A stretch of 64,000 bases of DNA, from NCBI GenBank assembly GCA_013339765.2, contig CM023448.1:327823441-327887440 (forward strand), written 5' to 3'. Positions 1 to 11,447 of the stretch are shown one piece after another; the stretch's first letter is position 1, and the number at the start of each line of letters is the position of its first letter. The position numbers and the translations under genes were made by a program. The notes below the pieces were generated by a model, which saw only the letters and a list, made by a program, of their open reading frames with translations, had not been told where the DNA came from and did not search any database. This stretch comes from Haemaphysalis longicornis (lineage: Eukaryota; Arthropoda; Arachnida; Ixodida; Ixodidae).

Positions 1-478
1 ACACGCGGGAAATATTTTAGCGGCATAGGTAATCTGCCAGAGTAGCGTTGTCGGTTTTAAAAAGTAATTGAGTTTGAGCAAGTTAGGAGCTGCAGCTCTA
101 CCAAAAAGATAGGCTTTGCCCAGCTTTGGTCTTTATTCCAGCTTGACTGTGCCTTTTTCCCGACCACAACGTTCTGAATTCGTTATTTTTCACTTGTAGA
201 GGTTTGGCTGCCGACCGAGGCACTGTCGTTTAATAACTAATAACAAAATGCGAACATTGGCGATAATAGTTGCCACTATTACACATAATAAAGTTATTAA
301 ACAAAACATTTAGAGAATGTTTTCTAAAAGTATTCCCCGCGCACTACAACACACTCCCTCTCCACCCTACGAGCGTTGAGAGAAGTAATGTAGTGCTACC
401 ATTAGAGTAGTGAGCATGATTTTAGGCAGGTATTGATTTCCATTCCTGTGTTGAAACTCGACTGCCCTGACAGATACC
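1..478. other. Intronic flank without recognised features
   Basis: AT-rich sequence downstream of the receptor exon. I see no exon, repeat family or structured element in it. Confidence 0.5.
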
Positions 479-512
479 GTATTCATCCACTGCAGGTGCA
501 GTGGATGAATAC
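479..512. repeat. Perfect 16-bp-arm hairpin
   Basis: GTATTCATCCACTGCA (479-494), a GG spacer, then its exact reverse complement (497-512). A third partial copy, TTCATCCACTG, follows at 513-523. It lies about 180 bp past the exon donor inside the following intron. It could be a MITE relic or an RNA hairpin. Confidence 0.85.
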
Positions 513-690
513 TTCATCCACTGTAATCATCAGTGACTCGCTCTTTGTGAATTGTGGCCGAGAGAGAGAGGAAGTCGGGGAAATGCGAGACAAGCCTCGA
601 ATCGAAGGCTAAAGCTTGGAGGCCCCTGTGGCTTCCCCTTTCAGTAGACAACAAGAGTTGACGCATGCAGAGCCCCCTAGGGAAGCGTAC

Positions 691-990
691 CTGCAGGAAG
701 GCGTCCCGGAGCGCGTTGATGGTGAGCGCGAGTCGCACCAGCGTGCCGTAGATGGTGCGGTCCTCGAACTGGGCGCCGACGCCTGCGGCCGTGCAGACGG
801 GCACGTTCCAGTGCGAGGCGAGCCGGCCCACCGAGTCGACGGCCATGGAGCAGCCGGGGCCCACGAACGCCGTCACGCCGCCGCCCAGGTACTCCTCGGC
901 CGCGTAGTTTCCCGCGTAGTTGTTGATGCACGACGTGTATCCACGACGGCCCACCAGCTCGAACGCTATGTGCGGGTACAGTGCGCGTAC
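691..990 (-). CDS. Exon of a receptor guanylate cyclase / natriuretic peptide receptor-like protein (ligand-binding domain), proposed exon 2
   Basis: This 300-bp, 100-codon exon encodes part of an extracellular ANF-receptor type ligand-binding domain, which senses an extracellular ligand at the plasma membrane. Visible marks are a Cys followed 26 residues later by the Cys of a GPGC motif, then a V-G-R-L-A-S-H-W-N-V-P segment and a T-A-A-G stretch. In natriuretic peptide receptors the matching Cys pair forms a disulfide and GPGC belongs to a chloride-binding site (from memory). The left boundary is a CTGCAG|GTACGC donor (GT at 690-689). Two acceptors are possible: GCGCAG before 990, or CCGACAG before 1011, which adds seven codons; both leave phase 0. 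I prefer 990 because it joins smoothly to the exon ending at 32636. No transmembrane, kinase-like or cyclase exon is present; they would lie left of the window. It could be a clearance-type receptor without a cyclase domain. The frame is intact and GC-rich, unlike the flanks. Confidence 0.8.
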
Positions 991-1011
991 CTGCGCCAAC
1001 CAAGCGCCTTG

Positions 1012-2080
1012 CTGTCGGGAACGGGGGACATTTCTTCCACTTGTTGAGTTACGGCAAGTGGGGTGGACCAGTCTCGTCTTTCTATTTTTCTTATAAACGA
1101 GGAAAACTCGCTGCTTTAAATTAGGCACCGTGGGCTTATCAAGTGGTTCTACACCGCGATGAGATCGCTTCTCCACACGGCATCGAAAGCAGAAAATCTT
1201 GCCAATCTACTCAGTATGCGATTTGTCCACACACACAAAAAAGTGAATTGTGACGGGGCTTTACTGACGCAAATTTTGATTTGGGCATCGTGGAATGCCA
1301 TTGTGCAACCACGAAGTCTTTTTAGCCAATTTGAGGACTGGAACTCCGCGTTACCTAGAGTTACTGCTTTCGCCACGGTGATCGGTCACTCGGGCGCGAC
1401 CTCCATAATCAGGTTGTAGTACGCTTAGGCTGGTAGCGTCGAAAAAGCTATAGACAGCTTACGCAATTACCGAGATAGCAATGATATATTTGGAAGCTGA
1501 AGAGCTGGAGGGAAGGGGGGTGTAGTTTCGCGATCAGCCTCTTCCTAGCCCATTGTCAACTCTAGCACTGTTAAGCCTAGATCACGTGACACTCCCACTC
1601 CTGTTCATTCGTCATTCTCTGGCGAATCCCCTTTCCAACACCTTCTATGGTCACTCTGTATCGGCCCTTGTGCGATGGTGCACCCGCGCAAAGGCGCGAA
1701 AGCGCGGTAGCATAGCAGGGGCCGGCTTCAAGAGCAGGGTTAGTCCCGTCTGACGTCATCCCAACACCAAACAGGCATGCCGCCAGAAACGCGAGCCACT
1801 GTTGCACTCGACTTGGTACACTTCGGTTACCGGTACAACAGCGCAAAGCTCGTAATGCAGTACCAAGGCTGACGTAGGTTTCCCACAAATGCTTCCAAGT
1901 CTGGCTTGTAATATAAAAGAGAGTGCGCATGCAGTTAACGTCTATTTGGGCACAGCGCACAATTATAAATCGGGATCCGAATTTTTAACACGAAAGTGTT
2001 TTATTCCCGGATTTCCGAAGATTTCGTCATATCCGTCACGGAAGTGACGCCAGTACAACGAAGCAAGTGGCCTGTAAAGG
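1012..2080. other. Unassigned intronic sequence
   Basis: Short overlapping open frames on both strands with no recognisable domain. An AACACGAAAGTGTTTTAT motif at about 1988 recurs at about 2931, suggesting remnants of one dispersed repeat on both sides of the LINE fragment. Confidence 0.4.
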
Positions 2081-2099
2081 GTGCACCCCTGCACACAGG

Positions 2100-2864
2100 G
2101 TCTTCTTGCGGGGAAGCAACCTTTAGTACTAAGGAGTAAGGTTTTTAGGTACCTATACTTGAAAAGCGTGGACACGCAGTGGTTAAGGAAGACTAGAAGG
2201 CTGACGATGAAATACGGAAAGAACAGCGGAGAATCCAAAACAGCCAAGGGTAACCAAAAAAGAGGCAAGGCAGATTGGAACGAATAAATGGAAAGAAAAA
2301 ATGGAAGCTAAAACGTCGTTAGAGCTGTACAGGGCTGAGAAATTGAACATCAGAAAGGAAAATTTCTATGATAATTCCCAGGGCAGTGTTTTGCTTTTTG
2401 AGGCTAGAGCAGGTTGCTTGCGAACTAAGAGGTTTGTGGGGAAGTATTCACAAAATGATGGGGTATGCGTGGTTTGCGGAAAAGAAACAGAAACTATGCG
2501 GCACATAGTGTTAGAATGTGAGGGTATCCATCCAAATCGTCATGAGGGAAATATTAGGCTTCCAGAAGCCCCAGGATTTAAGGGTATCACAGAGGAAGTT
2601 AACTTCAAGGCTGTCGAGGGGACGAAAAGAAGATTAGAATGCTGGTGGACGAAAAGCAGAGAGGGGAATATTGCCTAGGACAGTTACCACCTGTAACAGA
2701 AAAAAAAGTACTTTGTGCCTAATAAGCTTTTTGTGCCTGCCCTAAGCAGCGCTAGTATTAAACCAAGAGTATAAAACATAGGTATATTAGTCCTTTTTGG
2801 TAAGATGACATGTCATCACCCCGCTTCAAAGGGGAAACCAATAGCAATCATCATCATCATCATC
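2100..2864 (+). mobile_element. 3' end of a CR1/L2-like LINE, 5'-truncated
   Basis: The C-terminal end of a LINE ORF2 is readable from about 2150, with an in-frame break at 2285-2300 and then an open stretch to the stop at 2676-2678. It holds a late Cys/His motif, C-V-V-C...M-R-H-I-V-L-E-C, the zinc-knuckle arrangement found after the reverse transcriptase in many LINEs. The 3' UTR carries GATGACATGTCATCACCCCGC and ends in a CAT/ATC microsatellite at 2847-2864. A second, reversed copy of this same 3' end lies at 61134-61205. The polymerase core is missing, so it cannot move. Confidence 0.75.
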
Positions 2865-2879
2865 GTGCAATCATCATGA

Positions 2880-4120
2880 TCATCAGTACGTTATACTTAG
2901 GGTTGTTTGTATTCGGATTTTATATTTCAACACGAAAGTGTTTTATGCCACGGCGGTCATCCCTATGAAAACGTTTTGCGCCATGGAAACGATACATGCA
3001 TGGAACTGGGGCCATAAATTTTGCCGTGGTTGAACGCGGTTATGCGAAGTTTGTCAGGCGATAGCTCGGTTTTCGCGCAGAGAGTGCACAGTGTTACGAT
3101 TCAGAGCGCCGCTACCCTGCGCGCGCGTGTTGCAAGTTTGGTGTAGCGCGGAGAAGTTTTCGTGTGCTTGGAGGCAAAGTCCGGCTTCCTCAAACATGCT
3201 GCGACAAGCCGGAGTGCATCCGCCGCGCGGGCCCTCGCTGGCGGTAAATCCCTCCCTTGGTAATTACAAAACAAACTGTTCAACCAAGGTCGTGTTGAGA
3301 GTTGAATCTGCGAGTGGACGCCGCCTGCGGAGATCTCTCCTTTCCTCCTCTCTCAGAACCAACGTGCGCCAGCTATCACGAGACCGGAAAAGAGTGTTCG
3401 TGTGTGTCTGTGCTTTGTTCGGGCCGTGTGCAAAGCACTGGGAAGGTGGTGGAGTCTTTGACGCTTCTATGTATAAATTCAGCACTTTCAGTGATGGATC
3501 CCAGACCGCATCGGGCTTCCGTAAGGAGCGCTTCCCTGTCCGAGTCATGCTGCAAGCTCTCCCGCAAGGGTGCTGTTCCTGTATCGTCACTGTTCATCTC
3601 TCGCCATGCAGTAAACCAGATAAGTTTTGCTCTCGGCTCTTTGTCGTCAACACCAAGGGAGAACTTCTCGCCGCTCTTCCACCACGCTACCACTACATGA
3701 CGGAGGCGAGGGAGCTCGTTACTGGGACGCTTTTTGCCAATGTAACAGCAGTGAACACACACACCCAACAGCACGGCAAGAAAAAAGAGACGCTGATCGG
3801 CGCTGTTTGTACGAATGCGCAGTGAACTGGGAGGCAGTCAGCACTTTATTGTGTAATTTTACCCTTAACCCTTACCCTTAATCGCAATGCTTCTCTCCAC
3901 AAAGTCCCGTTGGAACAAACGAGTGATTAGACGCTTTCACTGCGCAACCGCCCGAGGCACTGGCATCACCTTGGCTGAGCTTGAAAGTCAGATTGACGCT
4001 ACGATCCGTTTTCTGGGTTTGTACCATGGAGTAATAGAGCTTTTTCTCTGAGACATCATATTTTAAAGCGAAGCTTTGTATGCCTCTCTGCTGGCACTGT
4101 AGGAAAGTCAACTCGCTGTA
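2880..4120. other. Unassigned sequence with one long uncharacterised frame
   Basis: A 244-codon frame (3091-3825, +) overlaps several other long frames on both strands, has no recognisable domain and no clear codon bias, so I do not call it a gene. An AAAGCGAAGCTTT motif, seen elsewhere in the window, lies at 4064-4076. Confidence 0.4.
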
Positions 4121-4158
4121 GGAAAGCCAACTTTACACAATGGGGTTCACAAATCGAT

Positions 4159-4286
4159 TATGATGATGATGATAAGAGAAGAAACATCAAGCACCTAGAA
4201 AAACGTTTCCCGTCGTCGGAATGGAACCCGGGTCCCTTGCGCTATGAAGCCGATGTCTAGCGATTGCGTCATTCCGACACGGTTGA
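4159..4286 (-). mobile_element. tRNA-derived SINE with ATC-repeat tail
   Basis: Read on the minus strand, a tRNA-like head is followed by CGCAAGGGACCCGGGTTCC, whose GGGTTCCATTCC matches a pol III B box with one change. A short body ends in TCTTCTCTTATCATCATC. The A box is partly degraded. Layout and tail suit tick tRNA-derived SINEs. Confidence 0.7.
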
Positions 4287-4693
4287 AGCAGTTTGGATTT
4301 TTTTAGTTTGACTGACTCAGCTTACATGTGAGAACGCTTCTAGTTTCCACCATCTTTCCCGTTAGATGAAAGGGGCTTTGAGTTTTTTCACTGCGCGAAG
4401 CAAAGGTGGTCACAGAGAAAGTTGACAGGACCGGCGCTTTCCGGTGTGTCAGCTTCGTTTTGCTGAACGCTAACTTAAAACCATGCCAACCTGCCCGCAC
4501 TTCATCGCCGTGATAGTTCGCATACAGGAAGCTTTAACTCTGAATGCTACGCTTCAAAGATTGTGGGTTCGCTGACCATCTCGCATGTTTTCTGGATGAA
4601 TCAGTGACGCCCTCGATTGCCTTTTCACAAGCCCCCTTGTTTCCAAATTCGACCAACCGAACAATTTCCTCTGAAGCTCTGCAGCTGTATAAT

Positions 4694-5371
4694 TACCGTA
4701 TTTACTCGCATAATGATCGCACTCGCGTAATGATCGCACCCCGGAAGTTCGTCGTCAAAGTATGACTTTTTTTTCTATTTCCCGCGCAATGATCGCACCC
4801 TGAACTTGCCGCAGCCATATGTCGTATGTGTGCCAAGTCTAGAGGACGATGGTCGTGCTTACGTTAGTTCCCTCCTCTTTCAAAGCGGACATGGCTACGT
4901 TATTGCCGCGGACTTGATGATATTAGCGATATCGGCAAGCGTGAGTTCATTATTGGTGCGGAAGAAACTCTCACTAAATGCACATAATGTACTCACAAAG
5001 CATATAGAAAAACGCGCTCGGCTTGCTGTGTCGGCAGCCGTGTCTTGATGTCCCACACTGTGACAGCAGCAGCCACTTGTTGGTCGACCTGTTCACCTCA
5101 CAGCAAACTCGTTCCGGCGCGTTCCGTAATGAAAACAATGCATTTTGCATCACTCGGTCTCATTCGGTGGTCAGTGGAGTTTTATTATGTTTTTATTTGT
5201 TATGTTTATTATGTTCATGAGTCTTATCGCAAACATTCTCACCTGCAACTTGCGTCTTCTGCGCTAAAACGTTTTCCCGAAAAGTTTACCTCGCCTAATG
5301 ATCGCACCCCTAACTTTGCATCATATTTTGGAAAAAAAAAAACTTCGATCATTACGCGAGTAAATACGGTA
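4694..5371. mobile_element. Pogo/Tigger-like MITE with TA target duplication
   Basis: Terminal inverted repeats begin CCGTATTTACTCGC and match over about 24 bp with one mismatch. They are bounded by TA at 4694-4695 and 5370-5371, the target preference of pogo/Tc1-mariner elements. The motif AATGATCGCACC recurs at both subterminal ends (about 4713, 4731, 4790, 5298), probably transposase-binding repeats. No transposase is encoded. The element body is 674 bp. Confidence 0.85.
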
Positions 5372-6835
5372 ATTTTCATTTCACTTTTTCTTGCAGCTTT
5401 TAATTTTCTTTTCCAGAATTAAGCCGCTCTTCTCCGCTCATCTTCGGGCCAAGAGACAGTAATCAGCACATGCTAATTTCCGGACGCTGCAGTGTACCCT
5501 GAGTTAGAGGCGAAAACTCTTGCGGTTTTTAACACGCCAAGCGGATCTTAGTGAATAAGCGGTGTTATTTTTAAGAGGAGGGGGTATGGTGTCGCTCTTA
5601 TGATGTAGCTTTTTCGGGGGAAATTTAGCTCGGCCGTTTTTTCGGCTTTAATGAAAACAAGCTAACACAAATCCCATTACGTGTGCCCGTCCCGACGAAC
5701 CCAACGATTCCAAGTTTCATTAGGCTGGTTACGTCAGATGCGCCTTTAATCGTGGTTCGAAAGCATGGTTGGTTCCCTATTTCTCGCCGTTTCCCGCAAT
5801 GCGCCGAATTGTGAGGGCGGACAAGAGCTGCGACAGTTGCTCTAGTGAACCTATTTCTAAGAAAATTGCGCTGCGTTTGCTCGATAAACAGAAGCCAGAT
5901 TCCTGCGTTTTCGAATAAATTTCACACTGCGAGGAAATTTTTTTGCGGATTCGAGTTTGCACAAAAAACAACCGTTACGATAAGTTTACAGAACAATTCG
6001 AATTGTTCTCTTGTTTACCCCGAGATTTTCAGCTAACTATCTTTGATTCAAGCATTGAAATGTGGTTGCCTCCTGCTAAGGGTTACGGGGAAAGCGGAAA
6101 AACCGATGAGGATCCCCCCCAAGTCCGGCACATAACTTCGGATCGCCGCTAGCTCAAGATACACGAGGGGAGTAGCGCATCGTCCGCAATGCTCAAGCGT
6201 ACTTCCCGTAGGTCAGCAATGCGTGATGAACGACACAGCGCGAGATGGACGACTAGTGAAGGGAAGAGGAGGTTTCTTAGGATCAAGGAGATCGTACACT
6301 GCATTGTCACAGTCGCTGTGACCTCGATTTCGTCATGGGTTTGCTTAGCCAGAATTTATTATAGTCCGCAAGTCAGTTCAAATGGTCAAAGCAGTTCGTG
6401 AGACATTGCGTCGTCGGTGCTTACTGATTGGGACCGTTTCAGTAGTGAGGTGTAGCTGAATAAATATTTGGTGATTTATTTAATTGCAAAGAGGCCCACC
6501 AAATACTAGCGTGGCGCTGATTCTTCTGTCCCATCCCAATACTGAAAAATATGTTTCCCGACCAACTTGTGATATTTTTTTTTCTGCTGCCCGCCATCTC
6601 TAGAGGGAGAAAGAGAACACATTTTAATGAGCTCGAAAGTGATAGTGAGCTTGAAAGTAAGGGTGGAACCCTAGTTCGGGAATCCATGCGTTTCCCTAGC
6701 CGTCTTGGCCCGCCATCGATGAACCTGGCGACGACAGATATGCATGGTCAAATTTTCGCATCAAACTAAAATCACGAACACCGATTTAAAGAGCAATATA
6801 CATACGCGCTCGCAAACAACCCATAGGTTTGAAAA
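5372..6835. other. Unassigned intronic sequence
   Basis: Low to moderate GC with many short frames on both strands. I see no domain, terminal repeats or RNA gene here. Confidence 0.4.
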
Positions 6836-7107
6836 AAGTTGCGGGTGACATCTACGTTTAGGTCTTAAGATGTATGGCGCGATAGCCTTACTACGGCGTG
6901 GAGGGAGCGTTTTGAATTGGAGTTGTGCATTTACTATAAATTTATGCTTTCTGAAAATTGCAGTTCAGCTACCTTAGATAGACTAGCTGCAACGATCACA
7001 GCGGCACAGGAAAGGCAGACGACATTTCCGGTTGTGTGGCTTAAGATGTGGACCCGAGAGGTTGCGGCTGCGCTGTGTTGGTCAGTTTGAGCAAGAAGGT
7101 TTCGCTG

Positions 7108-7219
7108 TTGAACCACAGCGAAGGTGGCAAGACACAAGACGATAGCAAGAGGACACAATCAGCGCTTCGTGTGTCCTCTTGCTATTGTTCGGTGTCTTGC
7201 CGCTTGTGCTGTGGTTCAA
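7108..7219. mobile_element. Fold-back hairpin insertion, about 50-bp arms
   Basis: Arms 7108-7157 and 7170-7219 pair with only a few mismatches around a 12-nt loop. The outer end is TTGAACCACAGC on both arms. The homologous second copy of the host repeat lacks this hairpin at the matching point, so it inserted after the copies separated. Confidence 0.75.
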
Positions 7220-7303
7220 CATACATTAACTCTCCCAAGTTTTCACGTTACTCGATGGGGTTGTGGCCTAACTGAATGTTTTGTTTATTTATAACCCACA
7301 CGC

Positions 7304-7306
<3 letters not shown>

Positions 7307-7378
<72 letters not shown>

Positions 7379-7444
7379 AGAGAGAGAGACGAGAGAGAGG
7401 AGAGAGAGAGCAGAGAGAGAGGAGAGAGAGAGCGAGAGAGAGAG
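7307..7444. repeat. (GA)n microsatellite, about 137 bp
   Basis: Nearly pure GA at first, then broken by short GAG units towards 7444. The matching site in the second repeat copy has only about 13 bp of GA (17197-17209), so this tract expanded after duplication. Confidence 0.95.
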
Positions 7445-8611
7445 TCAGGCTTTATTGAGTAAGATTTAATTGAAGTTGTTCGCCCTCTGAGCACATCCTT
7501 GAACGTCGTGTAAAGATATTGGGCATTTGCCCGTATTTAGCACAGTTTAGCATTAATGACGCACGTTTCCTACTTAACATCTTCGCTATTTTAGACTTAT
7601 GAATATAGTATTGGATTGTATCGCGCGCCTAGTTTGCAGTTATTCGGCCGTTAGATCCTTGTGTGGCAGGGGAAATGATGGTGTTGCTAGGCGCAGTATG
7701 AGGAGAAGTTCCCAATATTTTAGGGGGTGAGGTGTGGTATAGTCATGGTCAACCTGAAGCCCGGTATGCGAGTTTGCGCAGATCTCCGTCGGCTGCATCG
7801 TTCCCTTCCAGTCCGCCGTGTCCTGGTTTTAATGTGACGTGAACTTCCATCTTTGTGGATTAAAGAATACTCCCCAGTTGTTTAGGTACTACGCCTGCAG
7901 CCAAGAAACTAATGGCCTTTTGAGCGTGTGCAACAATGTCTAATCATAGTTTCGTTAGTGAGATTACCATAACGATCTCCGCTTTTTTCTTTCCTGTGTG
8001 TGGAGGGTAATGAAGTTACAGCGATTGACACCGTAGTAAACTGCGAAAATTGTTGCCTTTGTACTTTCGAACGTCCCGACTTCGGCGTATACTGAGCTTC
8101 CCTCGAAACAGCTTGATCCTAGCAATTCGCCCGTTCTTGCGTAGGGCTCGGTCTATATTTTTTGCTAATGGGAGGGCTTTAAAGGAAAGCCCTTGGACCG
8201 GTGACATATTCATCATGGCGTGCAGCCCTTTTCTCTATGGAGGTGCGGCATATATTCCGTAGGATGACCGGTCTCAATTTTTTTCTCAGGGGTTCCATTT
8301 GGGCTGGGATAGTGGCCTGTCAGATATATTCAATATTATTAAAAGACAATTAGCACCTGTGCGGTGATCTGGAAAACTGAGATGCAGGCGCGCCGGGCTG
8401 CTCTATATGCTGTTGTCATATTGGTCCTTATTTGGCTTCCTCCAGTGCGGTAAGGTTCTGGTACGGCAGACTGACCGATACCCGACTTGTGATCACTGCC
8501 TATAAGTTTTTTTCGTTTCATCTTTTATTCCTGTTGTCCCGCGTACCGGCGTTTTACAATGTAAGCCTAATGTTAATATATCCTCTGTGATTGTGCGACG
8601 GCGTGATTGGA

Positions 8612-9787
8612 GAGATAGAGAGAATAACTTTAATGAAAACCAGCGATGTTAGCCGAGCCGTCGGGCTGGCTTGCTACGCTAGATGAGAGAAGAAAAACAA
8701 AAAGAAAAAAAAAGAGAGAAAAAAAATGTGAAAACTAAAGATGTCATTTGATGCGGCCAAAATTTTCAATCACAAAACTCTGTCCAGTTCTGTGCTCCGA
8801 AGAAACTCCTAAAAGAGCTTTGATTGCACGCTGCAGCCTGACTGGGACCCGACCATGGACCCAAAACAGCCCTCAGCTCAAGTCCCGCACCAAGCTGCCT
8901 GCACAAAGATAATATGAGTTTCTGTCTGTGCACGGTGTACTTTGGACACACGCATATAACATGATGGATGTCTTCTCGTGAATCACATCTAGAACAAAGA
9001 GGTGAAGATGCCTGCTGGATTTTGTACAGGTAATGTCCCGTGTAGGCCACATTCAAGCGCAGCCTATGCAGAATGGCTTCCTCGCGCTTGCTAAGTCCAG
9101 GTGGCATTCTGAAGGTGCACTTGGGATCAATCTCATGAAGAGGTGCGTATTGCTGCCTTGCATCAGTCCAGATAGACATCTGCGCATTCCATGAGGTTGA
9201 TGAGGCGAGTATTGCCGCATCCTTTCTCGTGAATGGGATCGGCACAGCTTCAGTGCAGAGACTGTGGGCAGATGAGGCGGCTTTGTCAGCTGCGTCGTTG
9301 CCGGCAACTCCGCAGTGGGCAGGAAGCCACTGCAGATCTACGCTGTGTCCCCTTTGTATGGCTTGTAAGTGCAAGAGATTGATTTCCCAAGCCAGCTGTT
9401 CTTTTGGAAGCGACTTCAAGCTTTGGAGTGCTGACCTGAAGTCTGTAAATACAGCCCATTGATTGGCTGGCTGCTTTAGAATATACTGAAAAGCAGAGCG
9501 CAGCCCAGCCAGCTCAGTAGCTGTCGTCGAGGACTTGTGGCTCAATAGGGCGCAGATGGTAGTGAGCGACGAAGGAATCGAGATCCCTATCGCCGACGAT
9601 GTAGCCGTCACTGAGCCATCAGTGTACACATGAGTGTGGCCTTTGTATTGGTTGTTAATATGCTCCAAGGCAAAGAACTTTAGACCCGGGGCTGGTATAC
9701 CCGCCTTCCGCTTAAATCCAGGTACCGTGGTGACAATTTTCATAGGAGGGAATAGCCACGGAGGGTGAGGAGAAGAGGCTGAAGGCT
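8612..9787 (-). mobile_element. LINE 3' half with intact RNase H, nested in another LINE copy
   Basis: A 325-codon open frame (9743-8766) ends a LINE ORF2. Its first half is an RNase H domain with every active-site residue in place: D42 (in YTDGS), E77, D101 (in TDFRSA), H143 and D150 (in GNDAAD). RNase H removes the RNA strand during target-primed reverse transcription. A C-terminal Cys/His motif (C-S-R-C...H-H-V-I-C) follows. Minus-strand ATTAAA at 8634-8629 precedes a CTCTCTATCTC tail. The element lacks its endonuclease and polymerase (5' truncation). Its flanks join cleanly to the intact alignment of the second host copy, marking it as a later insertion. Its long open frame suggests it is among the youngest LINE inserts here. 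Confidence 0.85.
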
Positions 9788-10189
9788 GACACTGGGAGGG
9801 CTCTGCTGCTTCTCTGTATGGTCATGCAATGATTCTTACGTGACTGTCGTTCTGAGGGTCACATGCTGGCGTATTTTTAGGTTTTCTGAGTGGTCCGCAT
9901 GGCGCCATTCATCGTTTACCAGAAATAGCTTGCGGCGCTGTCGGCCCCGAAAAATTCGAAAAATCATTTCAAAAGTCTCGCAATTAGAAGACATATGCAC
10001 AGTTTTATTTTAAAGCGAAGCTTTCTACCTCTACCAGCCAACGATTCTTTCGTGGCGTGCGGGACAAGAAACTCCCAACGCGGCTGCGGAGGGAAGGGCG
10101 GTTTTCACTCACGGAGCACAGCTGTATATTGCGGCGAATCTACCGAGCGTTCCCCGCGCGCTCGCGCCGGCGGTGACATCAGCGCGACC

Positions 10190-10765
10190 CGGCTTTGTCG
10201 TCTGCTTTCGCGACGGTTGTTTTGGGCCTGTTTAGGTGCAGCTTCGTGTCCATTGCGCGCTGCCTTCGCACGGCTTGAATAAATTGTTCGACAGCACCTC
10301 CTGGGTAACCCGGACACGACGGAATTAAGTGGTCGTGCGGCAAAGATACATTAAAGATTGGTTTCCAGGGAACGAACACAAAATGTAGAGACTACATACT
10401 GTCCACTAGAAAAACACTACCTTTTGCGCACTGCTTGCCACGAATGGGACTCCGTTTTCTAAATTGATGAATACCAATTCGGCTGTGTTTTAACAGGCAT
10501 TACAAAAGGCGAAAGGGGCAACTGGTACTGGTAAATAGCGATTATAAAAGTTCCCTCAGCTTTCTCGCAATTCTCAAACTTACTAACTAACTAGTTTAAA
10601 TCGGTATAAATAGGGAATCACTAAGCTCGCATGCCTAATTGTTTCGGTGTCCGTGCTCGTGTCACGCGCTGATGTAGCCCCGAGCTAGCACATCGGGATG
10701 GCTAGGTACCGCTGTCTCAACCTTCGAATGACGCTCCTCGCCGTTTTCTTTCTGCCGACGCACGT
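10190..10765 (-). repeat. Dispersed 0.58-kb repeat, copy A
   Basis: The minus strand aligns over its full length with 37563-38142 on the plus strand. Shared stretches include CACTTAATTCCGTC, GGAGGTGCTGTCGAACAA and the CGTCGGCAGAAA end. A short frame runs through the shared part, but differences between the copies are not clearly synonymous, so coding is doubtful. Family unknown. Confidence 0.7.
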
Positions 10766-11194
10766 ACGGGCTACAGCGGCCGCGCCCGCCGCTCTAGCCC
10801 GGCCGTGGCCGACGCTTCTGCGTTCGGGACGCCGCTCCTGCGAATTCTAGGTAACGGCAGGCAGAATCTTTAGAATCTTTGTAAATTCAAATGACGTCGC
10901 ATGGGCAATTGTTGTGGGTGTTGTTCACAGCTTTGCTTTCCAACCCCCATCACAGCGTGCATTGGAGCCATTTTTTTTTCTATTGCGACACATTTTATTT
11001 GGTTTCTGGTGCTAATCTAGGTTTTCCAGGGATCTAGTGTGTCTGGCGCTAATCTTTTGCAACTCTCTTTCTTTAGGTGACACAATGTTAGCGCCGGTAT
11101 TAGTATAGGTTGGAGAGGGGCTTTGGTAGCGTATATATAAGTTGCGGGCACAGCTAGCGACCGTACGTGCCGAGCACGCCGCTGTCTAGGGTGC

Positions 11195-11447
11195 GTATGA
11201 CTTTACTGCGCAGGCAATCGCGTATCTTTTCTTTCGTCTCGGCCGTAGTATCATTGTCCTCCTTTCCACAATCTATTTGCTGCACTGCCGGTTCGGGTGA
11301 GCCCTCGTATCTGGCTGCCTGTGTTGTAGTTTCCGGTTTGCAGCGGTGAGGTACTTCCGTTGACGCTTGATGAGCACGGTTGATAGCGGACGGCTAGCAG
11401 GTACGGACAAACCGAGAAATGAGGCCAATAACGCTATCGCGCTAAAA
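11195..11447 (+). repeat. Dispersed 0.25-kb repeat, copy 1
   Basis: Aligns with 19375-19634 in the same orientation. Shared blocks include TTTCTTTCGTCTC, GTCCTCCTTTCCAC, GATAGCGGACGGCTAGCAG and AACGCTATCGCG. No TIRs or coding sequence recognised. A TATATATAAG at about 11132 lies just upstream, but no initiator follows. Confidence 0.65.

Larger units (their letters stand above)
6836..10003 (-). mobile_element. Degraded LINE unit, copy 1 (interrupted by a nested LINE and a hairpin)
   Basis: This block aligns by eye, piece by piece and in the same orientation, to 16866-18976. Shared landmarks include TGACATCTACGTTT near the left end, CGTTTTA-AATGT near 8550 and CATTCTTACGT near 9830. The better-read second copy shows a decayed RNase H and LINE C-terminus on the minus strand, so this is probably the same. 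Differences specific to copy 1 are a 137-bp GA run, a fold-back insertion at 7108-7219 and a LINE at 8612-9787. A TTTATT at 7451-7456 next to the GA run resembles the polyadenylation end of neighbouring LINEs. Confidence 0.6.

Noticed and set aside
616..1047. 143-codon plus-strand frame opposite the receptor exon
   Set aside because: It is the antisense shadow of a clearly conserved exon on the minus strand.
3091..3825. 244-codon plus-strand open frame
   Set aside because: Several equally long frames overlap on both strands, there is no recognised domain, and the region begins in repeat-like sequence.
7108..7219. CRISPR-like or bacterial terminator structure
   Set aside because: Single long eukaryotic hairpin; no repeat-spacer pattern anywhere in the window.
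7276..7494. Open frames on both strands through the GA repeat
   Set aside because: Pure product of the dinucleotide repeat (Arg-Glu or Ser-Leu runs).
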